Part shown: piece by piece, positions 1-8,913 of the stretch
How positions within the stretch are numbered: position 1 is the stretch's first letter
How the letters are laid out: each line of letters opens with the position of its first letter
From: Halostella pelagica
Lineage (GTDB): Archaea > Halobacteriota > Halobacteria > Halobacteriales > Natronoarchaeaceae
DNA length: 64,000 bases
Direction of reading: 5' to 3'
Assembly (NCBI GenBank): GCA_005954745.1
Contig: CP040678.1
Coordinates: forward strand, 1,922,001 to 1,986,000
Notes under the pieces: generated by a model
Databases searched by the model: none
The model's input: only the letters and a program-made list of their open reading frames with translations
Told to the model about the DNA's origin: nothing
Made by a program: the position numbers and the translations under genes

Positions 1-2
1 GC

Positions 3-1529
3 GTCGACACCTTCGACGCTTCCCTGGACCGCGGGCTCGACTACTTCGACACTCACCGCACTGGTGACGTGATGAGCGCGCTAAACGACGACGTCAACCA
101 GCTTGAGACGTTTTTTACGGTGTTGCTCGGTGCAGCAGTCTGGATCGCCGTCACGCTCGTCGCCGCGCTCGTCTACATGTCCGTGCTGAACTGGCAGCTC
201 GCGGTCTTCGTGCTTGCGTCCGGCCCGCTGGTCGCGGCAATCAACTACCGGTTCGCGCGGAGGCTCGAACCGCTACAGGACGCCGTCAGAAGAGAGCGCG
301 GCGGGTTGAACGCGCACCTCGAAACCAGCCTCGACGGCGTCGGCGTCGTGAAGGCGTTCACCGCGGAGGACCACGAGCGCGACCGCGTCGAAGACGCCTC
401 GCTGAACCACTTCCGTGCGCGCTTCCGGGCCAAGCGACTGGCGGTCCGGCAAGCGCCCCTGAACCGACTCGTCGCGGGCGCGTGGTTGCTCGCGACGCTC
501 TCTATCGGGATCTACTGGATACTCGTGGAGCCGCCGTTCGTGTTCTCGGGGCCGCTGACCGCCGGCGAACTCGTCCCGTTTCTGTTCTACATGGAGCGAG
601 TCACGCTCCCGCTGAAGAACCTCAGCGGAGTCATCGACGGGTACAAATCCGCAAAAGCGGCCGCAAAACGTATCGACGGCCTCACGAGCGGCGGGGAGCG
701 CGACGGCGACGAACGCCGAACGGACGCCCGCGAGAGTGAGGACGGCAGCCCCGGGGACGACTCCGTAGCGGTCGAGGACGGTCGCGTTCGCTTCGAGGGC
801 GTGACGTTCCGCTACTCGGACGACGACCAGCCTGCGGTCGAGGACGTCCGTTTCGGCGTCGATCCCGGGGAGACAGTCGGGATCGTCGGCGCGACTGGCG
901 CGGGGAAATCTACGGTCGTGAAGCTCCTGCTCGGACTGTACGACCCCGACCGCGGAACCGTGTCCGTGGATCGCGAACCCGTCCGGAACGTTCCGGGGCG
1001 GCGTCTCCGGGACGCCGTCGGGTACGTAAACCAGGACTCGTTTCTGTTCAACGGTACCGTCCGTTACAACGTCGCGTACGGCGCTGATGACGACGTGTCC
1101 GACGAGCGGGTCCGCGAGGCGGCGCGTCTGGCAGGCGTTCACGACGACATCAAGGCGTTACCCGCTGGCTACGACACCGAGGTCGGCGATCGCGGCGTGA
1201 AGCTCTCGGGCGGTCAGCGACAGCGTATCGCCATCGCACGCGCCGTCGTTTCCGACCCAAAGATACTCGTCCTCGACGAGGCGACCAGCCACGTCGACAC
1301 GGAGACCGAACGGATCGTCCAAGAACGGCTCAGAGAACTCGTCGAAGACCGCACGACGTTCGTAGTCGCACACCGGTTATCGACGGTGCGGACGGCCGAC
1401 CGTATCCTCGTGCTCGACGACGGCGAGATCGTCGAGCGGGGCACGCACGAGGAACTGCTCGAATGCGACGGTGCATACGCTACCCTCTGGAACATTCAGG
1501 TCGGGACTATCGATACCCCTGCCGGCTGA
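3..1529 (+). CDS. ABC exporter, fused permease and ATPase (5' end outside window)
   Basis: This is the C-terminal part of a half-size ABC exporter with membrane and nucleotide-binding domains on one chain. The frame is open to the window edge, and the first visible residues already match the exporter core (FDTHRTGDVMSALNDDVNQ), so the true start lies upstream; the GTG at 69 is internal. Hydrophobic segments follow, then an ATPase with Walker A GATGAGKST (about 889-915), Q-loop NQDSFLF, signature LSGGQRQR (about 1204), Walker B ILVLDEA and the H-loop AHRLST. The ATPase is complete. The family drives export of lipids, drugs or peptides as a dimer; the substrate cannot be read from sequence. Confidence 0.93.
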   Translation, partial: VDTFDASLDRGLDYFDTHRTGDVMSALNDDVNQLETFFTVLLGAAVWIAVTLVAALVYMSVLNWQLAVFVLASGPLVAAINYRFARRLEPLQDAVRRERGGLNAHLETSLDGVGVVKAFTAEDHERDRVEDASLNHFRARFRAKRLAVRQAPLNRLVAGAWLLATLSIGIYWILVEPPFVFSGPLTAGELVPFLFYMERVTLPLKNLSGVIDGYKSAKAAAKRIDGLTSGGERDGDERRTDARESEDGSPGDDSVAVEDGRVRFEGVTFRYSDDDQPAVEDVRFGVDPGETVGIVGATGAGKSTVVKLLLGLYDPDRGTVSVDREPVRNVPGRRLRDAVGYVNQDSFLFNGTVRYNVAYGADDDVSDERVREAARLAGVHDDIKALPAGYDTEVGDRGVKLSGGQRQRIAIARAVVSDPKILVLDEATSHVDTETERIVQERLRELVEDRTTFVVAHRLSTVRTADRILVLDDGEIVERGTHEELLECDGAYATLWNIQVGTIDTPAG

Positions 1530-1538
1530 TCGCTCCGG

Positions 1539-2162
1539 TTACTCCTCGCCGTCCTCGCCCTGATCGCCGTTTCCGTCTTCCCCGCCGTCGTCTCGATACT
1601 GGTCGCGCAAGGAGTCGAGTTCGGCGTCGACATCGACCTTGACTCCTTGGTCCAGTTCCTCGTCGTCCGCGTCCGCGTCCTCGTACTCGTCGAGTCTGTG
1701 GTCCTCCTCGGTCGCCTCGCGGAGGCGACGGTCTATCTCGGCGCGGAGGTTGCGGGCGTCTTCGAGGACGGGACGGGCGGGCGAATCCTCGGGGAGTTCC
1801 CCCGACTCGATTGCAGTCTGGAGGTCGGCGAGCGCGCTATCGACCCGTTCGAGCGTGGACTGACTGAGGTCAGCCGCGCGGTTGCGGGCCTCGGTACCGC
1901 GCTGGCGGGCGTTCTCGCCTGTTCGTGCCAGCCGGATCGCCTGCTGAAACGCCTCGAGGATCCGGATGTTTGCCTCCAGAACGGCGATGACGGCGGGAAG
2001 AGCCGCCTCGTCAGCGAACCGGAGTACTTCACCGGGACGGGGCGGACGGGGGAGCCCCAGCGGACCGCGGGGCGGCTCCACGTCAGTTCTGAGTTCGCGG
2101 AGGGCGTCAGCCAGATCTTCGGCTGCCCGGGCGATGTCGTCGTCGGGCGTCGCATCGCTCAT
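1539..2162 (-). CDS. Conserved haloarchaeal coiled-coil protein
   Basis: A 207-residue acidic soluble protein of unknown function. It has a proline-rich stretch at about residues 29-45 (PPRGPLGLPRPPRPGE), then long alanine- and leucine-rich helices predicted to coil (about 55-160), and a very acidic tail. It has no signal peptide, membrane segment or enzyme motif. It converges on the ABC exporter with only 9 bp between stop codons. The composition is typical of a real haloarchaeal gene, and I recognise the type as a haloarchaea-specific conserved protein without a known role. Confidence 0.8.
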   Translation of the reverse strand: MSDATPDDDIARAAEDLADALRELRTDVEPPRGPLGLPRPPRPGEVLRFADEAALPAVIAVLEANIRILEAFQQAIRLARTGENARQRGTEARNRAADLSQSTLERVDSALADLQTAIESGELPEDSPARPVLEDARNLRAEIDRRLREATEEDHRLDEYEDADADDEELDQGVKVDVDAELDSLRDQYRDDGGEDGNGDQGEDGEE

Positions 2163-2410
2163 ACGCTTGCTTCGGTCGGCACTGCCAAAAACCGACTGGT
2201 CGGTGCGCGTCTACAGCCTCGGAAACGGCCGTTTCCCCGGGTCTCGGCCCCACTCCTTCGAAATCGCTTGACAGCGGCAGCCATTGCCTGTTTCCACGAT
2301 TTGAACCGGATCCCGCTCGCCAACTAATACAGTCCAAGCAGATTTAAGTCGTATCTGAAGAATTCCAGAAAGCCATCGAGCATAGACATTCCGATAAAAA
2401 ATTTGGCCGC

Positions 2411-2421
2411 AATATTTATTG
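2411..2421 (+). promoter_or_regulatory. TATA box for the gene at 2448
   Basis: The AT-rich aatatttattg lies about 27-37 nt before the ATG at 2448, in an otherwise GC-rich setting. This spacing is typical of a leaderless haloarchaeal promoter and supports 2448 over the upstream in-frame start at 2403. Confidence 0.5.
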
Positions 2422-2447
2422 TATCCTGTTCTCTATTTACTGAAAGA

Positions 2448-3113
2448 ATGCACACCGAGCATGGTGGGGGTGTTCCGGAGAGTACGGCTTTCTCTCAGGA
2501 ACTAGCGGCGCTGAAACGGGAGGGGAGCAACATTCTATTGGTGGGTAACGAGTGCCAGGATTCCCACGTCCTCGCCTGCCGCCGTCTGCTCGGTGACGCC
2601 AGCGACGACCCCCGACATCGACTGCTCGTTTTCACGGATGGATACGACGCCCGCGAACGCTTCTCTGACGGTGCCAGCGACGACACGAGGGTCATCTTCA
2701 AGCAGGTTGAGGAACCAACTGCGGATCCCTGTTTCGAGGAGTCGGTCGTCGACAGTCGACTCCTGAGCGCGCTCGGCAAGGAAATAATCACATCGATAGA
2801 CGAATTCGAAGAAGGAAACGACGGCCTCGACCCGGGGCAACTCCGGATCTGCGTCGACTCGCTCGTCTCGCTACTCGACAATCACTCCCCCGAAAACGTG
2901 TTCCGCCTGCTCCACATGGTGACATCGCGCGTCAGGCAGGCGTCGGGAATGGGACATTTCCATCTCAGCGTCGACCGAGACTCGGACGCCGTCCACCTCC
3001 TCGAACCGCTGTTCGACGCTATCGTCGAGGTTCGGACCAAGGGCGAGGTGACCCAACACCGCTGGCATCTCCGCGACGGGGAAGTGTCCAGCGGGTGGAT
3101 CAGACTCGAATAA
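2448..3113 (+). CDS. Haloarchaeal RecA/KaiC-like hypothetical protein (DUF7504-like)
   Basis: A 221-residue protein starting MHTEHGGG. It resembles the shortened RecA-superfamily proteins common in haloarchaea, often linked to HalOD1-type signalling. Strand-helix blocks are visible (SNILLVGNE near residue 24, HRLLVFTDG near 60, LRICVDSLVSLL near 127), but there is no intact Walker A, so ATP hydrolysis is doubtful. The start at 2448 follows the TATA position; the in-frame start at 2403 would add a cysteine-rich tail inside the promoter. The family assignment comes from memory of similar proteins and is moderately secure. Confidence 0.7.
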   Translation: MHTEHGGGVPESTAFSQELAALKREGSNILLVGNECQDSHVLACRRLLGDASDDPRHRLLVFTDGYDARERFSDGASDDTRVIFKQVEEPTADPCFEESVVDSRLLSALGKEIITSIDEFEEGNDGLDPGQLRICVDSLVSLLDNHSPENVFRLLHMVTSRVRQASGMGHFHLSVDRDSDAVHLLEPLFDAIVEVRTKGEVTQHRWHLRDGEVSSGWIRLE

Positions 3114-3250
3114 CGGTTAGTGCGATACTCGGAAGGAAACGGCCCTGTCGGGCACGCGTCGCGACGCTGTTCCGTAGCCGAACTGCTGATACGGTAGGCT
3201 AACGGTCGTTTGAAATACTGTGTTCTCTCGCCGATTCTCTCCGGGTTCGT

Positions 3251-3445
3251 CTACAGCCGTTCGAGGTTTTTGGCCCGCGGGCCTTTGTCCGCCTGCTCTA
3301 TCTCGAACTCGACTTCCTGTCCCTCTTCGAGGTCAGGTCCGCCGATGTCCTCCATGTGGAAGAACACGTCTTCGTCTGCGTCCTCTGTATCGATGAAACC
3401 GTAACCGCCAGTGTCGTTGAAGAAATCGACCGTACCTTTCGCCAT
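3251..3445 (-). CDS. cspA: Cold-shock domain protein
   Basis: A 64-residue cold-shock protein, a single five-stranded OB fold that binds single-stranded RNA or DNA and acts as an RNA chaperone. The RNP1-like [10 protein letters not shown] and RNP2-like DVFFHMEDI are intact, and the length is standard. It starts MAKGTVDFF at 3445, and the AT-rich tactaataat (3469-3478) lies about 25-33 nt before it, indicating a leaderless transcript. The longer open frame to 3583 is not needed. It is divergent from the HerA-like ATPase gene. Confidence 0.95.
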   Translation of the reverse strand: MAKGTVDFFNDTGGYGFIDTEDADEDVFFHMEDIGGPDLEEGQEVEFEIEQADKGPRAKNLERL

Positions 3446-3468
3446 TGCACGAGAAAAGAGGGCACGCT

Positions 3469-3478
3469 TACTAATAAT
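3469..3478 (-). promoter_or_regulatory. TATA box for the cold-shock gene
   Basis: On the minus strand this reads attattagta, centred about 28 nt before the ATG at 3445, the spacing expected for a leaderless archaeal gene. Confidence 0.5.
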
Positions 3479-3560
3479 ACTTTCCTGCGGACCGGAGGTG
3501 TCCGGCCGTTGCGGAGACGCGAAGTTCTTTACGCTGGGAGGAGACAGGGGCAACGAGCGA

Positions 3561-5327
3561 ATGACTGAGAGCCAACACGTCACCGTCGGTGAGCTTCAGG
3601 CGGCGGACGACGACCACGGGACGGACGTCACATTGCCGGTAGTGCAACTGCTGACCGGCCGCGGGTTCGTCACCGGGAAAAGCGGTAGCGGGAAGAGTAA
3701 CACCGCGAGCGTTATCGGCGAAGAACTACTCGAAGCGGGCTATCCGCTCCTGATCGTCGATACCGACGGGGAGTACTACGGGCTGAAAGAGGAGTACGAA
3801 CTCCTTCACGCGGGCGCGGACGAGGAGTGTGACATCCAGATCGGCGCGGAACACGCCGAGAAGATAGCCACGCTTGCTCTGGAGGAGAACGTCCCCGTCA
3901 TCCTCGACGTATCGGGCTACCTCGACGAGAGCGAGGCCGACGAACTCATCCGCGAGACCGCGCGGCACCTGTTCACGAAAGAGAAGAAACTGAAGAAGCC
4001 GTTTCTGCTCGTCGTCGAGGAGGTCCACGAGTACATTCCGGAGGGCGGCGGCCTGGGCGAAACCGGCCAGATGCTCATCAAGATCGGCAAACGCGGACGC
4101 AAGCACGGGCTAGGGATCGTCGGCATCAGTCAGCGCCCGGCGGACGTCAAAAAGGATTTCATCACGCAGGCTAACTGGCTAGTTTGGCACCGCCTGACCT
4201 GGGAGAACGACACCAAGGTCGTCGGTCGGATCGTCGACAGGGAGTACGGCGAGATGGTTTCGGATCTGGGCGACGGCGAGGCGTTCCTCCAGACGGACTG
4301 GACCGAGGCTGACGTGCGTCGGATCCAGTTTCGACGGAAGCGCACGTTCGACGCCGGAGCGACGCCCGGACTAGACGATTTCGAACGGCCGGAGCTCAAA
4401 TCCGTCAGCGAGACGCTGGTCGGGGACTTACAGGACATCACAGAGCAACAGGAAAAACAGCGTAACCGCGTGGCCGAGTTGGAGTCGAAACTCGAACGGA
4501 AGGACGAACGGATCGCCGAACTGAAAAGCGAACTGGAGTCCGCCCGCGACGTCTCCGCCGCCGCCAGGAAGATGGCCAACGCCTTCCGACACGGCGACGT
4601 CGAACCGGAGGACACGCAGCAGACGGAGTTGCCCACGGGCGATGCGGCCGAGCAGCAGCGCGAGCGGATAGAGACGCTCGAATCCGACCTCGGCGACGCC
4701 CGCGACCGAATCGCGGAACTGGAGGCGGAGAACGAGCGGCTACGGTCGGAGAACGAACGGCTCGCAAAGCAGGCGGACAGACCGGAAGTCGACGCGCTGG
4801 AGGACCGCGTCGACGAGCTAGAAACCGCGCTCGCGCGAAAGGAGATTAAACTAGAACAGTACCGCGAGTTCGCTGACCGTCCGCGACAGTCGAACGAGTC
4901 CCCGTCGCCCGGTACGTCGGCCGACCTGTCATCCGCCGGGTCGGCTGATTCCTCGACTACCGCGTCGGCCGACCCCGCAACGAACGAGAAACGGGCCAAC
5001 CAGGCCGCCCGGCGCTCCGATGACGGCGGGAACGCGACGGACGACGATATGGCGTTGCTTCGCTCCGACCCGGTTAGCCGCCGAATCGCGTTCGCCCGCC
5101 GGGAGTCGCTGTGTAACGAGGACTACGCCTGGGACGTTCTGACGCTGCTCGCGAGCAACGGCCCGCTGGGGTCCCGGGAGATAGAACCCCGCGTGGACGC
5201 GCAGATGGAGTCGGTACGTAGCCTCCTCACCGAACTCCGAACGGATTCGCTCGTGACGCGCGACGGCGACGGACGCTACGATTTCGACCGTTCCCGGCTG
5301 CGACGCATACGGCGAGAAGAATCCTGA
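3561..5327 (+). CDS. HerA-type (DUF87) ATPase with coiled coil and C-terminal winged helix
   Basis: A 588-residue ATPase. The N-terminal RecA-like HerA/DUF87 domain has Walker [11 protein letters not shown] (about residues 38-47), an acidic strand [12 protein letters not shown] and Walker [13 protein letters not shown] (about 151-162), then a sensor-like region ISQRPADV. A long charged coiled coil follows (about 295-455), then a low-complexity linker and a C-terminal winged-helix-like segment (about 500-588). HerA proteins pump DNA in end resection with NurA and Mre11-Rad50, but no nurA is adjacent, so this looks like a stand-alone haloarchaeal paralogue. Start chosen at MTESQHV. Confidence 0.85.
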   Translation: MTESQHVTVGELQAADDDHGTDVTLPVVQLLTGRGFVTGKSGSGKSNTASVIGEELLEAGYPLLIVDTDGEYYGLKEEYELLHAGADEECDIQIGAEHAEKIATLALEENVPVILDVSGYLDESEADELIRETARHLFTKEKKLKKPFLLVVEEVHEYIPEGGGLGETGQMLIKIGKRGRKHGLGIVGISQRPADVKKDFITQANWLVWHRLTWENDTKVVGRIVDREYGEMVSDLGDGEAFLQTDWTEADVRRIQFRRKRTFDAGATPGLDDFERPELKSVSETLVGDLQDITEQQEKQRNRVAELESKLERKDERIAELKSELESARDVSAAARKMANAFRHGDVEPEDTQQTELPTGDAAEQQRERIETLESDLGDARDRIAELEAENERLRSENERLAKQADRPEVDALEDRVDELETALARKEIKLEQYREFADRPRQSNESPSPGTSADLSSAGSADSSTTASADPATNEKRANQAARRSDDGGNATDDDMALLRSDPVSRRIAFARRESLCNEDYAWDVLTLLASNGPLGSREIEPRVDAQMESVRSLLTELRTDSLVTRDGDGRYDFDRSRLRRIRREES

Positions 5328-5404
5328 TGACCGCTGCGCAAAGGGCGACCCTGGGCCCGTCTGACTCGAAAGCTTTGTGAGACGACCCCAACTCGGTGTA
5401 CGGT

Positions 5405-6352
5405 ATGTCGCTGCTTTCGGCGCTGACCACGTCGATACTGCCAGTTCTCTCGGTCGCCGGCGTCGGCTATCTCCTGGGGGTCTTCCGGGAGGTGGACGTG
5501 GACCCGCTGGCGACTATTACGCTGTACGTGCTGACGCCGGCGCTCGTCTTTCACAGTCTCGTCACGACGCCCATCGCGCGCGGGACGGCCGCGACCCTGT
5601 TCACCGGAGTTACCGTCTTCACCGTAGTAATGGCCGGGGTCGCGGAGGGGTACGGCCGTATCACCGGTGAAGGGCCACCGACGCTCGGGTCGCTCGTCTT
5701 GACAAGCGCGTTCCCGAACGCGGGCAATTACGGCATCCCGCTGTCGGCGTTCGCGTTCGGCACTATCGGCCGTAGCACCGCGGTGCTTTTCATCGCGGCG
5801 CAGTCCGTCCTGATGTACACCGTGGGCGTGTACGTCGCCTCACGAGGACAGGCCGGGTCGACTCGCGACGCCGTGACGAAGGTGTTCGAACTCCCGCTCG
5901 TCTACGCCGTCGTGGCCGCCGCGACGGTGCGGGCGGCCGGTCTGGTTCCGCCGGCTGACGCGACGGTGATGCAGACGCTCAAACTCACGGGTGACTCCGC
6001 TATCCCAGTGATGCTGTTACTCCTCGGTATCCAACTCGCCAACACGACGTACGGGACCGCACTTTCCCGAGTGACTCCCGCCGTAGTGCTGAAGCTACTC
6101 GTCGCGCCCGTTCTCGCCGTCGCCGTCGCCGCCGGGATCGGTCTCGGCGGGGATGTCGGCCGGGTGTTTGTTCTGGAGTGTGCGATGCCTGCCGCGATCA
6201 CGCCGCTGATGCTCACGGTCGAGTTCGGCGAGAGCGGCGGGGCGGTCTCCGCCGCCGAGTACGTGAGCACGACCATCATGGTCACGACGCTCGCGAGCGT
6301 GCTGACGCTCACCGCGCTCATCGCGGTGCTAACGTCGGGAGCGCTGCTCTGA
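5405..6352 (+). CDS. AEC family transporter (auxin efflux carrier type)
   Basis: A 315-residue integral membrane protein with about ten hydrophobic helices. The central PNAGNYGIPLSAFAFG and the C-terminal ECAMPAAITPLMLTVEFG match the paired re-entrant motifs of the AEC/MdcF family of secondary transporters for organic acids such as malate or malonate. The ATG at 5405 is preferred to the GTG at 5396 because it gives the usual short N-terminus. It stands alone, 77 bp after the HerA-like gene, and the substrate is unknown. Confidence 0.88.
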   Translation: MSLLSALTTSILPVLSVAGVGYLLGVFREVDVDPLATITLYVLTPALVFHSLVTTPIARGTAATLFTGVTVFTVVMAGVAEGYGRITGEGPPTLGSLVLTSAFPNAGNYGIPLSAFAFGTIGRSTAVLFIAAQSVLMYTVGVYVASRGQAGSTRDAVTKVFELPLVYAVVAAATVRAAGLVPPADATVMQTLKLTGDSAIPVMLLLLGIQLANTTYGTALSRVTPAVVLKLLVAPVLAVAVAAGIGLGGDVGRVFVLECAMPAAITPLMLTVEFGESGGAVSAAEYVSTTIMVTTLASVLTLTALIAVLTSGALL

Positions 6353-6446
6353 CCGCAGTCGGTCCTCGGCGACGACGGGTCGGGCACGACTCGTTCGTGA
6401 CTTTTTCGGGCGCGAACGCGGCGAGCGGGGACCCACCCGGTCCCGG

Positions 6447-7628
6447 TTATACCCTGCTACCGGACATCACTGGTGACGCGGCCGCGGATTCCAGCACGTC
6501 GCCGACGACCGATCGGATCTCCTCGGCGAACCGCTCGCGACCGAACCGGCCACGGATCGCTTCCGGGTCGCTTCGCAGTTCCTGCTTCCGAACGGGAGAG
6601 TCGGACAGGACCCGGTCTATCTTCTCGACGGCGTCGCCGGGGGACTCGTACTGCAGTTCGTCCCGGCCGTCAACGATCACTTCCTGACCGCCGTTGGAGG
6701 GGACGAACGGGACCGTCCCGCCGGCGGCAAGTTCCGCGACTGCCATGCCGAAGTGTTCGTACTCCTTCCCGTGGATACCGTACCGGTGGGAGCAGATCAG
6801 GTCGACGAGTTCGGCCCGGTCGGTCTCTCCTTCGAGGCTGACGTAGCCTCGCTCGTCGGCCATCCGTTCGACTTCCTCGAAGTACTCCTCGTCGACTGTC
6901 GGGCCGACGACGTGGAGGTGGACGTCGTGCCCCCTGTCACGGACGCCGTCGACGATCCGAATCATCTCGCGTATCCGCTTGCTTCGCTCGATGCGACCAA
7001 CCGTGACGAAGCCGCGTTCGCGGTCGCCCCATGGTTCCGGATCGAACTCCGTCGTGTCGACCGGCGGGTAGACGACCCGCGGTTCAGTCCCGTAGGCGTC
7101 CTCGACCACGTCCGCCGTCCACTCCGAGTTCGCCAGTAGCACGTTCGACTGGATGTCCTCACGCGTGACGCCCGCGATTCGCGTACAGAACTGCTCGTAC
7201 CACGACTCTTCCTCCACCGTCGGATGGAAGATCTGTTCGCGGTTATCGAGACTCACCGTCCAGTCGAACGGAAAGTGAATGTACTGGACGGCGTCGGTCT
7301 TCAGTCCGAGTTCGTTGATCGTACTCATGAGGAGGTCAAACTCGTCCGCGTGTTGGCGGGCGTACCGCCCCAGTAACGCGTTCTGCAGGACGTAGTACTT
7401 CAGTCCGAACGTCTCGTGGAGTCGCGACGCTATCTGCCCCGCCCGACTGACGGTGACGTTGCGGACGTCGGTGTTGAAATAGTCGTTGAGTTCGTCGAGG
7501 TCGGGGTCGGTCAGCGTGAGGAGTGTCACTTCGTAGTCGTCTTGCAATGCTTCCAACACGTTCATCGCCACTGCCTCGCCGCCACCCTTAGCCATCAGAT
7601 CCATGTGAATAACTGCGATCTCTCTCAT
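6447..7628 (-). CDS. Glycosyltransferase family 4
   Basis: A 393-residue GT-B fold transferase. The N-terminal half begins MREIAVIHMDLMAKGGGEA, with the glycine-rich acceptor-side loop. The C-terminal donor domain has VTVGRIERSKRIREMIRI and the retaining E-x7-E motif in EHFGMAVAELAAGG. It uses an activated sugar to build a glycolipid or surface glycan on the cytoplasmic side. It starts at MREIAVI (7628); the longer frame to 7718 has no support. The neighbouring oxidoreductase and second GT4 suggest a surface-sugar locus, but no flippase or polymerase is present. Confidence 0.9.
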   Translation of the reverse strand: MREIAVIHMDLMAKGGGEAVAMNVLEALQDDYEVTLLTLTDPDLDELNDYFNTDVRNVTVSRAGQIASRLHETFGLKYYVLQNALLGRYARQHADEFDLLMSTINELGLKTDAVQYIHFPFDWTVSLDNREQIFHPTVEEESWYEQFCTRIAGVTREDIQSNVLLANSEWTADVVEDAYGTEPRVVYPPVDTTEFDPEPWGDRERGFVTVGRIERSKRIREMIRIVDGVRDRGHDVHLHVVGPTVDEEYFEEVERMADERGYVSLEGETDRAELVDLICSHRYGIHGKEYEHFGMAVAELAAGGTVPFVPSNGGQEVIVDGRDELQYESPGDAVEKIDRVLSDSPVRKQELRSDPEAIRGRFGRERFAEEIRSVVGDVLESAAASPVMSGSRV

Positions 7629-7832
7629 GACGGTCCCCCTCCCTGTGAACCGTCGCCACGATGCCGTATAGGGGTTCTGGACGCTCGAAAACAGGTCGCT
7701 GGGCCGCCAATACCTCACGAGAGAAACGTATCCTTTATCGTTGATAGGTACTGACTCGTAACGACTTCCTCCCCTCGTGGACTACTCGGATCGGAGGGCG
7801 TTTATCACGAGGAGGAACATTTCCGACCACCG

Positions 7833-7845
7833 ATATATTTTTAAA
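7833..7845 (+). promoter_or_regulatory. TATA box for the Gfo/Idh/MocA gene
   Basis: The sequence atatatttttaaa sits 25-37 nt before the ATG at 7870 and is the clearest archaeal TATA element in the first 10 kb. Confidence 0.6.
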
Positions 7846-7869
7846 CAGTAAGCGGCGGTAAGGGAGTAG

Positions 7870-8913
7870 ATGAAACTCGCTGCGATCGGTCTCGGCGGTC
7901 TCGGTCACTACGAACTGGAAGTGTACGACGAGATAGACGGTGTGGAGATAATCGCCGGCGCGGACGTCGCCGCTCCCTCCCGCGAGGACTTCGAGGCGGC
8001 GTTCGACGCCCCCGCCTACGAGGACTACGAGCGCCTCCTTGACGACCACGGCGAGGACCTCGATGCGGTCTCCATCGTCACGCCGCACACCCTCCACTAC
8101 GAGCAGGCGATGGCGGCCTTCGAGCGCGGCCTCCACGTCTTCCTGGAGAAGCCAATGGTCACGAGCGTCGACAACGCCGTCGACCTCGTCGAGACGGCGG
8201 CCAAGCGGGACCTCGTCTTGGCGGTCGGCTACCAGCGCCACTTCCACCCTGCCTACCGGGAACTTCGGAACGTGGTCCAGAGCGGCCGCATCGGCGACGT
8301 TCACATGATCAACTGCTACCTCGGGCAGGAGTGGATCGACGTTCAGAAGGACGCCTGGCGCGCCGATCCGACGCTCTCGGGCGGCGGCCAGTTATACGAC
8401 TCCGGGGCGCACCTGCTCGACGCGCTCCTCTGGACCACGGGGACGAGGCCCCGCAGCGTCGCCGCGACGATGGACTACCGCGAGCACGACGTTGACGTCA
8501 ACAGCGCGCTCGCCGCGACGCTGGAGCGGGACGGCAACGTCGTCACCGCGAGCATCGGCGTCAGCGCCGACGGGACGACTGCAACCCCTCACGAGTCGCT
8601 CACCGTCATCGGCACGGACGGCCACGCCACGTACCGCGACGGCGAGTTGACCGTCGTCGAGTCGGAGTCAGTGACCTACGAGGCATCGTTCGAACACGAG
8701 GACTTCGAGGCGCTCACACGCGCGAAACTGGATGATTTCGTGACTGCCGTCGAGACGGGAGCCGATCCCGCGGTCCCCGGTGAGGTCGGCCTGCAGGTGA
8801 CCGCGCTCACCGAGGCCGCCTACAACGCGTACGAGTCCGGGCGGTCGGTGGACGTGACGGAACTCGTCGAGTCCGCGCGGAGCGCCGACGTACCGGCGGC
8901 GACGTCGGACTAG
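7870..8913 (+). CDS. Gfo/Idh/MocA family oxidoreductase
   Basis: A 347-residue NAD(P)-dependent sugar dehydrogenase-like enzyme. The N-terminal Rossmann fold starts KLAAIGLGGLGHYELE. The family signature EKP is in VFLEKPMVTS (about residues 93-102), and the catalytic-side GGGQLYDSGAHLLD (about 174-187) supplies the conserved Asp/His pair. Members oxidise or isomerise sugars, inositols and sugar nucleotides; the substrate is not predictable. It lies between two opposite-strand glycosyltransferases, and its stop overlaps the stop of the next gene by 3 bp tail to tail. Confidence 0.92.
   Translation: MKLAAIGLGGLGHYELEVYDEIDGVEIIAGADVAAPSREDFEAAFDAPAYEDYERLLDDHGEDLDAVSIVTPHTLHYEQAMAAFERGLHVFLEKPMVTSVDNAVDLVETAAKRDLVLAVGYQRHFHPAYRELRNVVQSGRIGDVHMINCYLGQEWIDVQKDAWRADPTLSGGGQLYDSGAHLLDALLWTTGTRPRSVAATMDYREHDVDVNSALAATLERDGNVVTASIGVSADGTTATPHESLTVIGTDGHATYRDGELTVVESESVTYEASFEHEDFEALTRAKLDDFVTAVETGADPAVPGEVGLQVTALTEAAYNAYESGRSVDVTELVESARSADVPAATSD

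Noticed and set aside
2290-2320. T-arm-like gatttgaacc near the start of the coiled-coil gene
   Set aside because: It looks like the end of a minus-strand tRNA, but no acceptor stem, anticodon arm or matching D arm can be folded around it.
8910-8913. Possible fusion or frameshift between the oxidoreductase and the glycosyltransferase
   Set aside because: The genes are on opposite strands and simply overlap at their stop codons.
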